Source: JBFGCT01 sp041581055 (GTDB taxonomy: Bacteria; Actinomycetota; Acidimicrobiia; Acidimicrobiales; Ilumatobacteraceae). From it: DNA of 7,325 bases. The notes below the pieces were generated by a model that made no database searches, was not told the origin of the DNA, and was given only the letters and a program-made list of their open reading frames with translations. Shown in pieces: positions 6,669 through 7,325 of the stretch (its first letter is position 1; each line of letters starts with the position of its first letter). The stretch is taken from the NCBI GenBank assembly GCA_041581055.1, contig JBFGCT010000197.1, forward strand, positions 1 through 7,325, in the 5' to 3' direction. Position numbers and translations under genes: made by a program.

Positions 6669-6725
6669 GATCTCTTGACATGCTCCGATCCGGTTCTCGC
6701 CGGGGAGCTTGACGATTTCTTGACA
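6669..6725. promoter_or_regulatory. Phased CTTGAC repeats upstream of ugd, possible regulator-binding sites
   Basis: CTTGAC occurs on the + strand at 6674-6679, 6708-6713 and 6719-6724 (GTCAAG on the strand that transcribes ugd). The first and third belong to a longer near-identical repeat, GATCTCTTGACA (6669-6680) and GATTTCTTGACA (6714-6725), with 11 of 12 bases equal. Spacings of 34 and 11 bases are close to three turns and one turn of DNA. The block lies just upstream of the candidate -10 box. The TTGACA strings also resemble -35 boxes for the + strand, but no -10-like hexamer follows at 16-19 bases. Which regulator, if any, binds here is unknown. Confidence 0.4.
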
Positions 6726-6772
6726 ACTCGGTCGAGTGGTGTCGGCGGCCGGCCGTGGGCCCGCCCGACCGG

Positions 6773-7325
6773 TCACGAGGCCGAGCGAACCAGCGCGGCG
6801 AGGGCCCGCCAACCGGCGACCGGCGTGACGTGCCCGCCGGCGGGCCGCGCGGTTGTCGCGCCGCCCGAGATCTCCGCCAGCGCCTGGGTCGGCGGCACGG
6901 GGACGCTCACCCGCACGGCCGTTCGACCGGTGCGCCCGGTGCGCCCGGTGCCGATCGCCGCCGGCCCGCCCGCGGGCGGAGCGATCGTCGCCGGCGTCGT
7001 GGTGGTCGGCGGGGCGGTCGTCGTGGTCGTGGTCGTCGTCGTGGTCGTCGTCGGCGGGGTGGTCGTCGTCGGCGGGGTGGTCGTCGTCGTGCTCGTCGTC
7101 GGCGGGATGGTGGTCGTCGGCGGGGTGGTTGTCGTCGGCGGGGTGGTCGTCGTCGTGCTCGTCGTCGGCGGGATGGTGGTCGTCGTCGTGGTGGTCGTCG
7201 TCGGCGGGGCGGTCGTCGTCGGCGTGGTTGTCGTCGTGGTCGTCGTCGTGCTCGTCGTCGGCGGGATGGCGGTCGTCGTCGTGGTGGTGGTCGTCGGCGG
7301 GGCGGTCGTCGTCGGCGTGGTTGTC
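6773..7325 (-). CDS. C-terminal part of a Thr/Pro-rich mucin-like protein (5' end outside window)
   Basis: This - strand frame is open from the right edge to TGA at 6775-6773, giving 183 visible residues and no start. The first 108 or so are almost only Thr with Pro, Ala, Ser and Ile in blocks such as TTTAPPTTTT and IPPTTSTTTTT. The remaining 75 or so are non-repetitive: PATIAPPAGGPAAIGTG, then three RTG-type triplets, then VRVSVPVPPTQALAEISGG and the terminal WRALAALVRSAS. Thr is written with ACG, ACC and ACA interchangeably, and the repeat lengths are multiples of three; both support real coding in this frame. Such tracts are typical of extended, often O-glycosylated spacers of secreted or wall-associated actinobacterial proteins, so an extracellular location is inferred. 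No LPxTG motif, C-terminal membrane anchor or recognisable domain is visible. Function is unknown. It is read in the same direction as ugd, 239 bases upstream of it. Confidence 0.75.
   Translation of the reverse strand, partial: TTTPTTTAPPTTTTTTTTAIPPTTSTTTTTTTTTPTTTAPPTTTTTTTTTIPPTTSTTTTTPPTTTTPPTTTIPPTTSTTTTTPPTTTTPPTTTTTTTTTTTTAPPTTTTPATIAPPAGGPAAIGTGRTGRTGRTAVRVSVPVPPTQALAEISGGATTARPAGGHVTPVAGWRALAALVRSAS
7001..7325 (-). repeat. Thr/Pro-coding imperfect tandem repeats, 93-bp and 66-bp periods
   Basis: The tract is built from GTC/GTG/GGC/GGG-type triplets on the + strand (Thr and Pro codons on the - strand). Bases 7167-7232 recur at 7260-7325 with two differences, a 93-base (31-codon) period. 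The blocks around 7056-7118 and 7122-7184 are near-copies at a 66-base (22-codon) offset, each ending in the segment encoding IPPTTS. The period change shows past loss or gain of whole codon blocks, as expected from slippage or unequal recombination. The array continues past the window edge. Confidence 0.85.

Noticed and set aside
6675..6725. TTGACA at 6675 and 6720 as -35 boxes of a + strand promoter
   Set aside because: No -10-like hexamer lies 16-19 bases downstream of either copy, and no plausible + strand gene follows.
6741..6774. GC-rich palindromes (GGCCGGCC, GGGCCC, GACCGGTC) after the Thr-rich gene as a terminator
   Set aside because: These are short self-complementary strings expected by chance at this GC content; no single extended stem and no T-tract could be built.
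7001..7325. CRISPR-like or structural DNA repeat, or a Val/Gly-rich + strand protein
   Set aside because: There are no uniform repeats separated by unique spacers. The + strand readings are monotonous Val/Gly or Ser/Trp strings, whereas the - strand frame gives a known Thr-Pro type with synonymous codon mixing and runs into a normal tail and stop.

Overview
The window is very GC-rich. Its genes are tightly packed, some overlap, and coding uses mostly G/C at third positions. The protein families and the Thr-Pro repeat protein at the right edge fit a high-GC actinobacterium, possibly Acidimicrobiia-like. That placement is an inference from style and composition; no marker gene is present. The theme is assembly of a cell-surface polysaccharide.

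Left part (1-4259, + strand): an imperfect 68-bp-offset tandem duplication covers the start region of the first gene. The first gene is a chain-length determinant (Wzz) joined to a cytoplasmic BY-kinase-like domain whose ATP-binding P-loop has lost its key residues. It overlaps by 11 bases a 903-codon gene. The N-terminal half of that product looks like a Wzx-type flippase and the C-terminal half like a Wzy/WaaL-type O-antigen polymerase or ligase, joined by a Pro/Arg-rich linker. These two genes would therefore supply flipping, polymerisation and length control of a Wzx/Wzy pathway.

Middle (4276-6533, - strand): a convergent two-gene operon. UDP-glucose 6-dehydrogenase (ugd) comes first and UDP-glucuronate decarboxylase (UDP-xylose synthase) second, coupled by a TGATG overlap. 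Together they turn UDP-glucose into UDP-glucuronate and then UDP-xylose, precursors that could feed the polymer made by the left-hand genes. A small hairpin spans the convergent stop codons.

Right part (6534-7325): a 239-base intergenic stretch holds the ugd leader, a candidate -10 box, and three CTTGAC repeats spaced 34 and 11 bases apart. Beyond it lies the 3' end of a - strand gene that starts outside the window. It encodes a long Thr/Pro mucin-like repeat tract followed by a non-repetitive tail of about 75 residues.

The most notable points are the Wzx-Wzy fusion, the degenerate kinase domain, the duplicated gene start that creates an ATGA-coupled mini-frame, the Thr-Pro repeat protein, and the phased CTTGAC repeats.
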